A stretch of 64,000 nucleotides of DNA from Coemansia sp. RSA 487 (lineage: Eukaryota; Kickxellomycota; Kickxellomycetes; Kickxellales; Kickxellaceae): the NCBI GenBank assembly GCA_027577595.1, contig JANBRJ010000036.1, positions 62,001 through 126,000 on the forward strand. Direction: 5' to 3'. This document shows positions 9,794-19,189 of the stretch, in pieces. The translations under genes were made by a program, and so were the position numbers. Under the pieces are notes generated by a model that was given only the letters and a program-made list of their open reading frames with translations, ran no database searches and was not told the origin of the DNA. Numbering within the stretch: position 1 is the stretch's first letter; each line of letters opens with the position of its first letter.

Positions 9794-10247
9794 TGCAACA
9801 GTAGATGTTAATTTTCTGGAATAGCCCAGATTCTAAAGCCTTCCATTTTATGCATGAAATTACCTAATTGACATAGCACAATAAGCGGCCCAAATGCTAA
9901 ATTTGATGCGCTAGTCAAAATAAAACTAACTTGATTGCAGCCAAAATATCAAAGAGCAAATAGCTCTAAATAAGAGTCTATTCTATTTAATTTATATACA
10001 AAATTTATTGTACAAAAGCCCACAACAGATTATTAAAAAGTAGATTAGGAACATGCTAGTTGGGAAATCCATTGCGTCCAATATGTCGATCACGTACAAA
10101 AATACTGGAACCGGCCAAAATTAAACATCGCTTATAGCGAACACTTTCCAACTAAAATACGTAGCGGTATTTGCGGTATACTTAGCTCAACACTCTAGTT
10201 TTGGTCATGTACCTGTTAACTACAAAGCAAAACAAAATAATGCTATA
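9794..10247. other. Intergenic between LPMO-2 relic and LPMO-3
   Basis: AT-rich spacer with no open frame that resembles a gene. It probably includes the dead 5' region of the LPMO-2 relic and the 3' end of LPMO-3. Confidence 0.5.
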
Positions 10248-11186
10248 CTACTTGTATTTCACACATCTCTGTGCAGCATAAGGCAACTTTGCACGATATT
10301 CACCAGGTGTTGCATACGCATGGTAATCTGGTGCTGCACTAGTCATTGGAGGAGGAGGCAATGCTTCGTTATTACCACCACCGTTGTTTGTAGGAGGGGT
10401 TGTTGGCGTTGGCGCCGTTGATGTAACAACAATACTGGTGACTTGAGTTTCGTAGCTCTGAGCTGGAGAAACAGGAGCCAAAGGAGAAGCACCGCCACCG
10501 TATACAGTGATGTTCTTGCGGCTGTTAAACAAGTCGATGCCTGTTTCGTAGTCGCCGTTGAACTCGGGAATCAAGGGAGACTCGGGACCATAATTTGCAA
10601 CAAGCATCTCGGGACCACTGAACTCGCTAGACCCAGACCCCTTGATAGCTACGTCGGCGCAGTTCATATAAAACTCGCGGTTGCCAGAGCTATTTATGAA
10701 GGTCCATGCAAACACCGCCTTATCAGAGCTAGGCAGCCCCTCGGGCAGCTTGAACGAGTAGGAGAGGGTGGTGGCTGTGTTTACAAGAGCCGAGGGCTTT
10801 GAGCCCAGGAAGCAGTAGCGCAGCTCGTCGTGCACAACAACGAATGTCTTTCCGCCGTCATATGACAGAGAAAACGAGCAGTGGCCGCCTGAATGGATGG
10901 CTGCGTGCGGGTTGAACTCAACGGTGACGGTCTGACCGGCGGTCCACGTAGCTGCGGGAGTGCCGTACGGAGTGGTATATTTGCACAGTGGTTGCGAAAC
11001 GTACTCATGTGTGCCAATAGGTGCGTTAATGCTGTAGTCAAGCGACTCGCCAGCAGGCAGCGCAGGGCAGCTTGTGCAGAATGGCGAGTACCGAACACAT
11101 GGGGTCTTTAGAGAAACGTGCGCCAGCACGCCGCTTGTTGCCAATGTGACACTGACGAACGATGTAAATAGACTCTGAAACTTCAT
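10248..11186 (-). CDS. AA11-type LPMO without CBM19 (LPMO-3)
   Basis: 312 aa from the ATG at 11186. The signal peptide (MKFQSLFTSFVSVTLATSGVLA) leaves mature HVSLKTPCVRYS. The second His lies in HAAIHSGGHCSFS and the Tyr in [13 protein letters not shown], so the copper site looks complete. The core (~23-240) follows the neighbours' pattern (ATWTAGQTVTVEF, SLSYDGGKTF, PSSDKAVFAWTF). The C-terminus is a Pro/Thr-rich tail (TAPTPTTPPTNNGGG) with no CBM19 module, so it should bind substrate less tightly or act on another form of chitin. It is clearly diverged from LPMO-1 and LPMO-4. The frame extends 22 codons upstream of the chosen start, but only this start puts the signal peptide at the N-terminus. 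Confidence 0.88.
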   Translation of the reverse strand: MKFQSLFTSFVSVTLATSGVLAHVSLKTPCVRYSPFCTSCPALPAGESLDYSINAPIGTHEYVSQPLCKYTTPYGTPAATWTAGQTVTVEFNPHAAIHSGGHCSFSLSYDGGKTFVVVHDELRYCFLGSKPSALVNTATTLSYSFKLPEGLPSSDKAVFAWTFINSSGNREFYMNCADVAIKGSGSSEFSGPEMLVANYGPESPLIPEFNGDYETGIDLFNSRKNITVYGGGASPLAPVSPAQSYETQVTSIVVTSTAPTPTTPPTNNGGGNNEALPPPPMTSAAPDYHAYATPGEYRAKLPYAAQRCVKYK

Positions 11187-11968
11187 AGTTGCGTCGACTA
11201 AAAGCTGAGGATGGATAAGTATAAAATGAAAATGTGCAGCGTAAATGTCCACGAACCAGCCGTGTTGGATTTTTTTTGAAAGAGCAAGTAGCTATTTTTT
11301 TTTTGAAAATTATATAGATGATTCAGCGAATGCAGATAATCTGTTGGAATTGCAAGGAAACGCTGGGTATCTTTTATAAGCGAAAAAATCCACATATAAC
11401 TTTCACTTTTTTCATTTTTGCCATTCTTTCAACTACAGCTATAGTGCCAGACCATGAAGCAGAGTCGGTAAAAGGATACATTTGGATTATATCATTACTG
11501 CGTCATGACGGCATTGTTCCAGCCAACGTGTTTTGTTGTATTTCAAGCGGGAAATTGGGAAATATAAACTGCGCGTTCTTTTTATAGACCAAGAAAGCCC
11601 GATTGTTTATTTTTCTTCTTACTGCGAAAGCCGATAATTTGTTGGGCCCGATACGCCTCGCTTTCCCTTTGCTTGCTGGAAAAGGGAGGAAGAGCAGTAC
11701 TCGCGAGAGATCGTACCAAGAATGTTATTGTTTTGGCAGAAGTGGTAGAAACATTGTTGGTGACAATAATTATAATGGAAAAAATATATCATACGTCAAA
11801 CACATAATTGTTCTTTTTTGATGACAAGGGCTTGTTTCAGAATCAAAAAATGTTCTCCCAATTTTGTGATGCGAAAGGGGGGACTTTAATATCGTCCTCT
11901 CTTTGTTCATTTAAAATTCTATTCTATTCGCTTCTCTTCTTTTGTGCTTACTCTAAAAGCGGCCAGGA
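11187..11968. other. Intergenic, divergent 5' regions of LPMO-3 and RPR2
   Basis: 782 bp between divergent genes. A TATA-like TTTATACTT lies about 40 bp upstream of the LPMO-3 start. Short frames here show no family features. Confidence 0.5.
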
Positions 11969-12388
11969 ATGGGGCGCAATAAGCAGAATAAAGGACAGGG
12001 GACCCTGCCCAACAGGGAGCTGTTTGAGAGAATGAACTTTCTTTACCAGTCATCGCATTTTTTTGCAAACCTACTGCTGCAGCCAGTAGACAAAGACAAT
12101 AGCACAAACAGCCCTATGCTGCCCGTGGCTCGCTTCTACACAAAGGAGATGCGTCAGGTGGCACGCAAGAGCGTCCTACGTATCAGTCCGCATATTAAGC
12201 GCGAGATATGCAAGTCCTGCGCATCGCCGCTTGTGCCTGGCGTTTCGTGCTCAACAAGAGTCAAGGGCCACAAGAAGGGCCGCCGCGTTATTACAACATG
12301 CCTGTACTGCGGCTGTCAACGGCGGCTTATGGCCGATCCACAGCATGAGCTCTTTGTGGATAAAGAAATACATGGAACATTGCACTGA
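11969..12388 (+). CDS. RPR2: RNase P/MRP protein subunit RPR2 (Rpp21 family)
   Basis: 139 aa, close to family length. Subunit of nuclear RNase P, the ribozyme complex that trims the 5' leader of pre-tRNA. Seen: an N-terminal helical region (RELFERMNFLYQSSHFFANL), then ARFYTKEMRQVARKSVLRI, and two zinc-binding cysteine pairs (CKSC and CLYC) either side of the basic loop RVKGHKKGRRVITT, which is the Rpr2/Rpp21/Snm1 signature. The start is the first ATG of the frame. It could be the MRP-specific paralogue Snm1, but the compact size favours RPR2/Rpp21. Convergent with the oxidoreductase at 12442. Confidence 0.9.
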   Translation: MGRNKQNKGQGTLPNRELFERMNFLYQSSHFFANLLLQPVDKDNSTNSPMLPVARFYTKEMRQVARKSVLRISPHIKREICKSCASPLVPGVSCSTRVKGHKKGRRVITTCLYCGCQRRLMADPQHELFVDKEIHGTLH

Positions 12389-12441
12389 TGTAATAAAGTT
12401 AAATTCAAGAGCTCTAAACGTGAAATGATGCAAAATAATGT

Positions 12442-13719
12442 TCAATAGTTTAGCATTTTCTGTGCCTTGTCAATCAAGTACTTGCGATCGCGCTTGGAGC
12501 CCCCGACCCAGCTGTTGAATCTTGCAAACAGCGTGTTTGTGACCTTGTGCTTTCTGCCCAGCGGCACGATGACTGTTTTCTGTCGCTTCAATGTTGTAGT
12601 GTACGGCTCCATCGGTGCCATCATTGCCGAATCAAACGCCATTTCAACCGACATTTTAACACGAAAGTCATAGCACTCGTCCATTAGAGACTTTAAACAC
12701 CGAACCGCATGCTTGGCTTGGCACACCGCGCTTGTCGCGTACCTTTCGGATGGAGGCAACGAATTGACGTCACCGACAGCAAAGATATTCGGGAACTTCG
12801 GATCTGCCAACTGCAATGTAGCACGCACGCTGATTCTCCCCGTCTCCGGCTCCACGTGCGGCCTGCTTGGATCCGTAGCCGGCAGCGTGGCCAAGTACTC
12901 TGTATTTGGTCGCGACCCAGTGGTCCAGATCGCCAAATCGCATTCGATCTTTTCACCGAGCGTCGTTGAGAATACCTGCGGCCGCACGACCCATTGCTTT
13001 TGCTGGTGCTGGTAGTGAATGATGTTGGACGAAGTGGAGGAGCTGTTATTAGAATGCACGCTGGGCTCCACTGGAATTACAGCTTCGCCTATCCGTAGCT
13101 CAACACCCATTTGTCGCAATTTGCGCTCAGCTTCCTTTGCAAACCCATCGGATAAATCGGGGTTTAGCAGCTTGGATCGCGCATGCGCTATGGTAAGTCT
13201 TTTCCTAGGGAACATTTCCGCTATCTCGCCACACATGCCAATGCCAACCGCGCCAGCTCCTATAAACAGGATCCTGTCGGCCATCTCGATGGCGTCCCGC
13301 ATTGTCTGGTACATCAGGCGGCACTCTTCTGCGCTGGATGACTGCGTGACCGGTAACGATGAATACTCTGTGCCTGTGGCTAGCACCAAGTAGTCGTAGT
13401 AAAGCCTCCCGCCACCCTCCACCTCAACGTGGGCCTCGTATACTTTTTTCAGCCGTGCGCAAACAAACCGGTGGTTTGGGTTGGAGATGCCGCCGTCCAG
13501 AAACAGTCGCGTGTACGGAATAAACATCTGATCTGCGTATCGTTTGTCAACCAGCCCGCGGATCATGCCGGTTTTGTGGAAGTAGTGCGTGCGCTGTTCG
13601 ACAAGCGTTATCAGAAGACGCGGATATGTGAGGTGGCTCAGCTCCATAAGCTCATGGACAGCTGTGATTCCTGCCCAGGAGCCGCCAACGACCACAACAT
13701 GTATCTCGCGATGCGCCAT
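12442..13719 (-). CDS. AIFM2/FSP1-like FAD-dependent oxidoreductase
   Basis: 425 aa from the ATG at 13719; an in-frame ATG at 13749 would add 10 residues. Pyridine nucleotide-disulfide oxidoreductase fold: the FAD Rossmann motif VVVVGGSWAGITA at the N-terminus, the NAD(P)H Rossmann motif RILFIGAGAVGIGMCGEIAE in the middle, IWTTGSRPN, and the FAD-closing motif NIFAVGDVNSLPPSE. The family (AIF-M2/FSP1, fungal AIF-like) oxidises NAD(P)H and reduces quinones at membranes. No cleavable targeting sequence is evident. It has a basic C-terminus (KRDRKYLIDKAQKML). The class is sure; substrate and location are not. Confidence 0.88.
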   Translation of the reverse strand: MAHREIHVVVVGGSWAGITAVHELMELSHLTYPRLLITLVEQRTHYFHKTGMIRGLVDKRYADQMFIPYTRLFLDGGISNPNHRFVCARLKKVYEAHVEVEGGGRLYYDYLVLATGTEYSSLPVTQSSSAEECRLMYQTMRDAIEMADRILFIGAGAVGIGMCGEIAEMFPRKRLTIAHARSKLLNPDLSDGFAKEAERKLRQMGVELRIGEAVIPVEPSVHSNNSSSTSSNIIHYQHQQKQWVVRPQVFSTTLGEKIECDLAIWTTGSRPNTEYLATLPATDPSRPHVEPETGRISVRATLQLADPKFPNIFAVGDVNSLPPSERYATSAVCQAKHAVRCLKSLMDECYDFRVKMSVEMAFDSAMMAPMEPYTTTLKRQKTVIVPLGRKHKVTNTLFARFNSWVGGSKRDRKYLIDKAQKMLNY

Positions 13720-14866
13720 TCCTAAACAGCTATGAATACGAATAAGCAAGTCAGACTTAATATTGAAAACAAATGAAATACTTTTCTACTAAAAAGGCCA
13801 AATATCTTTGAAGGACAGATGTGGTTTATATATACAGTATTGAACCAACATGTATAGCGAGATACACCCCCCAAAAAATCCCAAGAAAACAAAGCAAAAC
13901 AAAACATGTCATACTCCTCCCCTTCCACATGTACGTAAAAAAATGGGCCGAGGATTCACAAAGCAACGCTTTCTGGGTTGGCATGCATGTATGGTACAGC
14001 TGGGTCCACTTTTCTCCCATTTACCTGCTTCCGAATACACTCAAGAGAAACGGTGTTGGCTGGCAAATGAGTATGAGAAACATACTGCTGGTATACTTTT
14101 TTGATTTCCACAATGTGCAGTTATTGAAATGAAGTTGTTATAAGTGATTGCTTTAACCGTTTCAGAAATATCCAAATAAAAAAAAACTTTGTCAGGGCAT
14201 ATTCTTCCGCAACAATGAATTTTTCCTCCCCCATTGATGATCTGCTCTTCCACTCTTTCGATGAAGCAGTCAATCGCTAACATGTCGGTCAACCACCTTC
14301 TTAGTATTAATGATTACTTTTTTCGATTGGGTAAATTGCTTTAACACAAGCCAAAAAAATTATATGCATTTTCTGGAACGCTTGATGTTGAATTAATGTC
14401 ATGACAATCTGTTGCGATTAAATCATTTACTATTGCTATTTACTATATAGATTGATTTCGTGGAATATTTTAACAGATCAAATCTGGAAAACTGAGTGAA
14501 CAGCACAGGCCCTGATTTTTCACACATTGGATAAAAAAAGGTTAAGCGGTAATTTTATGCAAACCAGAAAAGAAAAGACAAACTTGTTTTTACAAAGAGC
14601 CTGTTGCACACATATGTATGTAAATCCCGCGCACCAAAGAAACTCCGAATAAATACTACACAGCAAATTTCATGGGAATACATCCAGGCCCAATAGGGGA
14701 ATGTCTGAGAATATTGCAAAATGTAATTGTATCGAAAGCGCATGAGGATGCATGACATTGGAAAATGCATGACATTATTTTTAGTTTTACGTTCATGAGA
14801 CACGCCCTTCGTTTGTGTTTTTATTTTTTGCGGTTTTGTGTACATACTTGTAACGCTCTATAATTA
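13720..14866. other. Intergenic between the oxidoreductase and pseudoprotease A
   Basis: 1.15 kb of AT-rich sequence at the left border of the pseudoprotease cluster. Frames of up to ~100 codons show no family features, and I see no transposon ends or RNA genes. Confidence 0.55.
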
Positions 14867-16372
14867 ATGATGGCTTCACTATTTCGTTTATTTATTCTAC
14901 TTTCGCTTGTTGCGGCACTATTGACGTTGAAGACGCAGGCCCTTGCCGTTCGCGATACCGTGTCAGACATATCCAGTACTAAGGGCGGTATACTTGTTAA
15001 AAATGGGAAACAGACCTCTTGCGAGCTTGGAGTTATCGATAGCACAGCTGCATTCGTAGCAGCATCATGTCTTGATTATTCAGGAAACAGCGTTAATGAA
15101 AATACCAACTATCAGGTCTATTTAGATACCGGCATCGACAACACGCCAGCTAAATACACAGTTAGCTCGATAACAGTGCATCCCGAATACAATGCCACAA
15201 TCAGTCTCAACCCAATAGCTGTACTCCAATTCAACAAAGGCAGTACCGAAAAATGGTCAAACCCGATTGCAATCGACCGAAACAACAGCTGGGGTGACAT
15301 TGCATTTGTCAGACGCGGCCTAACAGATGTAGGCTCTATGAAATGGAAAACGCCGTTGACTGTTACAAACAAGTATAGCAATGTAGCAGAATGCGATAGT
15401 GATACGCGTGTTTTCGAGGCCAACGAAAACGACCTTTTCTGCTCCAACGCAACAACATATCCTCCGTACACGTATCTAACAGGTTGTGCTATTCCGTATG
15501 GGTCGGTGGAAGTATACATTTCAGGGAAAGCTTACGTTGCTGGCATCCATGCGTACACTTCAGTTTCGGTAACAGGCTACAATTGTACATTACGAAACTT
15601 CCAAGATAGTATCTACGTGTTGTTCGCTGACTATATTGCTTTTGCATCCAAGGTACTCGGCCGCTCAATCAGCTACTACCCAAACAGTGGTGATAGTTCT
15701 CCTCAATCGAATCCAGATTACAGCATGAAAGCTCCAGATTATTTACTGTCATATAGGACTATTAAAAGTGGAGACTTTTACGCCAGCCAATCGGATGCGC
15801 CAAGTGACAATAGCAGTCCAAGTGCAACAGAGAGCGACGACCAGTCGCAAATATCCTCCGATTCCGCTATAGATGGTCTGAGCAGCGACAGAGGGTCTGA
15901 TACAGCTGGCGACAATGGCTCCGAGGCACTATCAGCTACGTCCAACGATATTGGCGGTAGTTCAAGCGATAACCAGGACAACGAATCAAAGAAAACCGCC
16001 ATTATCGGGGTAGTCTGTGGGATCCTTGGCGGCATAATTTTGACATGCATTGCACTGCTTTTCTATAGGAAGTGGAAGAAGTCTCACAAGAACATCTATC
16101 GGGATAAGAATACACAAATCGACATGCAATCGATGCTCGTCGTTGACGCAAATAACCTATCGTCACCGGGATCCATACTTATGCACTCTGGTCTAACGCC
16201 GAAACCGACTGTGCAGCCGCCGTCTACCACGTTTGGCAGAGATCATTTTGAGATGTTGGACTATGACCTACCGCCGCTATATGAACCCAATGCGCCTACA
16301 TCAGCTGAAACGATAATTACAACAACAACAGCAGCAGCAACAACATCTGGGCAGCAGCATCACCATCCTTAG
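14867..16372 (+). CDS. Pseudoprotease A: single-pass membrane protein with inactive S1 ectodomain and PPLY tail
   Basis: 501 aa. Signal peptide ~1-27; trypsin-fold ectodomain ~37-265; Ser/Asp-rich stalk to ~370; membrane helix ~377-400 with GVVCGILGG; basic juxtamembrane RKWKK; tail with DYDLPPLYEP at ~467, a class I WW-domain ligand. The S1 fold is inferred from TSCELG and ASCLDY (trypsin Cys42-Cys58), ECDSD and LFCSN (168-182), GCAIPYGSV and YNCTLR (191-220), VHPEYN and a C-terminal helix. The catalytic positions are replaced: His57 is Ser (AASC), Asp102 is Pro (NPIAVLQF), Ser195 is Tyr (IPYGS). The mature IVGG start is absent. It should bind ligands, not cut them. There are several N-glycosylation sequons. 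It shares 689 identical bases with copy C and is convergent with B. Function unknown. Confidence 0.9.
   Translation: MMASLFRLFILLSLVAALLTLKTQALAVRDTVSDISSTKGGILVKNGKQTSCELGVIDSTAAFVAASCLDYSGNSVNENTNYQVYLDTGIDNTPAKYTVSSITVHPEYNATISLNPIAVLQFNKGSTEKWSNPIAIDRNNSWGDIAFVRRGLTDVGSMKWKTPLTVTNKYSNVAECDSDTRVFEANENDLFCSNATTYPPYTYLTGCAIPYGSVEVYISGKAYVAGIHAYTSVSVTGYNCTLRNFQDSIYVLFADYIAFASKVLGRSISYYPNSGDSSPQSNPDYSMKAPDYLLSYRTIKSGDFYASQSDAPSDNSSPSATESDDQSQISSDSAIDGLSSDRGSDTAGDNGSEALSATSNDIGGSSSDNQDNESKKTAIIGVVCGILGGIILTCIALLFYRKWKKSHKNIYRDKNTQIDMQSMLVVDANNLSSPGSILMHSGLTPKPTVQPPSTTFGRDHFEMLDYDLPPLYEPNAPTSAETIITTTTAAATTSGQQHHHP
15134..15822. repeat. Gene-conversion tract (partner at 19454-20142)
   Basis: Compared by eye line by line at a constant offset of 4320, these 689 bases match 19454-20142 without a mismatch. 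Scattered differences lie just upstream, and the genes diverge sharply within ~15 bp downstream, where the stalk begins. Confidence 0.85.
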
Positions 16373-16560
16373 TCTTTACAAAAATAATTGTACCGTGTGT
16401 TATTAAACGAATAATATTTTATAGGCAAAATATCAGTGAAAACGATTTGGTAAAAAGTGTTTATTGATTCTACAAAAATTTTACTGTGCTATATCCGTTT
16501 GTGTAGAGAAATCATTGCAGATTTTATTAGGCGCTATTAGACAGTAAGTGGACTGTGTTG

Positions 16561-18018
16561 TTATTTTTTATCAGTGGACTTTCCTTTGACCGAATGGTTT
16601 CTCATCGGCACGTCATCGTCATATACAGGAGGCTGTTCAGCTTGCTGAGTATATAGAAGAACATCGAATGCGGCTTGGTTCTGGATTTGGTTAAAATCGT
16701 TCCTGCTGTTTGTTTCCGACTCCTCCATGTGTTCCATCGTTGCTCTCACAACCGGATCTTCAATTGATAGCTTTCGTGTCTTGTTCCATTGCCTGAACAG
16801 ATAGAACAGCCCCACAGCAATAAGAACCCCTCCAACAAAGGCGAATATAACGCCGATTATAATGGCTCTCTTTTGTGAACTACTTCTGCTGCTATTGGTG
16901 TCGTTTGCGTCAGATATAGAATCTGATGAACCATCGGCACTCGAACTTTCACCAGTTTCTAAACCGCTTCCATCTTCACCACTTTGACTACTATCATTGT
17001 CACTGGAGTTTGAGTCGGATGCCGACGCAGTGAGTGCTGCTGACGTTGATGTGAATGTTCCCTGGTCTTTATAGAAATCACCGCCAATAAGACTGATGGT
17101 TTTTGGATCAGGTGTGCCGGGATCCTTTAGCGTATAGTTTGGAGCGTACACTGGGAGTGAGTCAACGGTCATAGGATACCAGTAAAATGTAGCGTTTTGT
17201 TGTTGTATTGTTGCAGAAACAATCCAATCCGATAGCATTGTGTAGTAGTTTCGTACAGTTTTAACATTGCACAGCCCATCATCTCCGGCATCTCCAGTAA
17301 CAGAAGAATAGCTGTAAAACCCAACAAGATATAGAGTGCTGTTTATATACGTGTATGCGGTTCCATAGGGAGTATTGCAAGGTGTGAGCTCACTGCCTGG
17401 CGAGACAGCAGTGTCTTCTATACATGTGAAATCATAAGAGTTGGCGTTATAAAGGCCGGACATTGAGTCACAGATAGAGTCTCCCGATTGCGGGTTATAG
17501 GAATATACAGGGTCTTCCCAGGTCATAGAGTCCAGGTCGGTTATATTGCTCCTGGAGTACACCATGTCGCCCCAATAGGTCTCACGCGTGATTCCAATGG
17601 CATTGTACCAATTGATGCCCATCCCCTCGAACTGCACCACGGCAATGTTGTTTGCCTTTGTCGTTGAGTTAAACTTGGGATGCACTGTTATGTTACCCAC
17701 AGAGAGTTTGTCAAACTTTCCATCGATGCCATCGTCGACATAAACAGCATAGTCGCTGGAAGTATCTAGCTTTTGGTTGTTCGTGTAGTCCAAGCAGTCT
17801 GCGCTAACAATTGCTAGCACATTGGTGAAGAGACCTAGTTCACAGAACGTAACCTTGCCGTTCTTCACAAGTACGCCTTTTTTAACTGCTTTCAGGTCGT
17901 TTTTCACGTCTGGAGTAGACCGCAAGCGCAATGAGCTAGCATCCGCCGACGAGCTATATAGCAACAATATGCCCCCGATGGCAAGGAATAAAGATAGTAT
18001 AATGTGGGACAATAACAT
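16561..18018 (-). CDS. Pseudoprotease B: membrane protein with inactive S1 ectodomain and PPVY tail
   Basis: 485 aa from the ATG at 18018, which starts a good signal peptide (MLLSHIILSLFLAIGG); the frame is open 23 codons further upstream. Same architecture as A but of a second subfamily shared with F. All six disulfide cysteines are kept (TFCELG, ADCLDY, ICDSM, FTCIED, PCNTPYG, LCNVK). The triad is lost: His57 is Asp (SADC), Asp102 is Asn (ANNIAVVQF), Ser195 is Tyr (TPYGT). Acidic Ser-rich stalk; membrane helix ~383-406 ending in YLFRQWNKTRK; tail with EQPPVYDDDVP at ~463. Ectodomain sequons include NST and NAT. Convergent with A across a 188-bp gap. Confidence 0.9.
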   Translation of the reverse strand: MLLSHIILSLFLAIGGILLLYSSSADASSLRLRSTPDVKNDLKAVKKGVLVKNGKVTFCELGLFTNVLAIVSADCLDYTNNQKLDTSSDYAVYVDDGIDGKFDKLSVGNITVHPKFNSTTKANNIAVVQFEGMGINWYNAIGITRETYWGDMVYSRSNITDLDSMTWEDPVYSYNPQSGDSICDSMSGLYNANSYDFTCIEDTAVSPGSELTPCNTPYGTAYTYINSTLYLVGFYSYSSVTGDAGDDGLCNVKTVRNYYTMLSDWIVSATIQQQNATFYWYPMTVDSLPVYAPNYTLKDPGTPDPKTISLIGGDFYKDQGTFTSTSAALTASASDSNSSDNDSSQSGEDGSGLETGESSSADGSSDSISDANDTNSSRSSSQKRAIIIGVIFAFVGGVLIAVGLFYLFRQWNKTRKLSIEDPVVRATMEHMEESETNSRNDFNQIQNQAAFDVLLYTQQAEQPPVYDDDVPMRNHSVKGKSTDKK

Positions 18019-19189
18019 ATCTTTAGAAAAATTGTAGTAATGTGAAAAAGCAAGGTAAGAGAATAATGCATACTGAAAAAGGTGCAAGAAAACTTGGTTC
18101 CTTCATTCCTGGTAATGTCATTTTCAAGGCTGGTAATTCACATGTGCGTTTGCAATGAGGCCAGCTTTAAGGGCGGCAAAAAGAACAAATTTATTGAAAT
18201 TGCCGGATTTACAATGCATATTGGAAAGACATTACTTTTTTGTTTTGAACGCTTTGTATTTGTAATGAAACACGGGGTCGAATCGTTTTCTCTGTAATGT
18301 TCGAAAGAAAATTATACAATGCCAGTCAAAGCTTCTTTTTGGGAGAAATTAAGAGGTATGGACATATCACAAAAATATGGAAAGCACAAATGTATCAATG
18401 CTTTCGAACCCGCTAAAAACTAGAAGGCCAAATATGGCTTTAATGAAATCTCACGGAAAAAAGCGTTAAACGTAAATACCAATACAGAAGCATTTGTTGG
18501 CAGGCCAGTAGAGCTCAGTCAAGCCATATAAATGCTTGCTGTGGTGTTTGAAAGATGGCAGTTGTCATTGACCTGCTCCTTCCTGGTTGTCAGCCGAAAA
18601 AGCATTGCTTTGTGCATCAAAAGATATTTCGTGCATGCCAAGTTCTGCGCCCAAAATAAAAAACAAGCACAAGAAGGGTAATCCATGCATGCTCGAAAAT
18701 CTTTTGATGTGGAGTCAAAACCGGAATAATTTCTTTAATTTAATATCGTCTTCTTGATGTGGATTGATTAATTGCGCAGTTCGTTTTAAGGATTAGCACA
18801 CAGCTGGCGTTACAATGGGTCATATCACTTGTTGTGCAAAATGGAAATGGTGTTCTTTGTATATATTGGCCATTGATTGCAAGCGGCGATATCTAGATCG
18901 CTTTGGATAATGACTACTATGTACATGGTGATGAGTTTGCTTACAATAGCACGCTCAAAGAAACTTGGAATAAATCCTTGCAAGGGGTTGTTACGGAAAC
19001 CACCTCTGAAAGCCCAATAAATAAATCGCTAAAAGGACTTGAAGAATGTATCCGTATTGAAATCCTTGAAAAAATATGCGGTTTTGATAATCGAAACGAT
19101 GCTCATTAACATAAAAGTCAACCACATCGTCCATTTTCCATCGTTTATTCGTTTTGATTCCGTATGTATGCTTGTTTCTTTCTTTAATA
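18019..19189. promoter_or_regulatory. Divergent 5' region of pseudoproteases B and C, with duplicated segment
   Basis: Within it, about 18835-19090 resembles about 24795-25060 upstream of copy E: both carry GCAAAATGGAAAT, GGATAATG.C.ACTATGTACATGG and GATGAG.TT.GCTTACAA.AGC. The duplication unit therefore included upstream DNA as well as the coding region. No separate gene seen. Confidence 0.6.

Noticed and set aside
15118-15519. 133-codon minus-strand frame that recurs almost unchanged at 19438-19839
   Set aside because: The apparent conservation comes only from the identical conversion tract on the sense strand; it has no features of its own.
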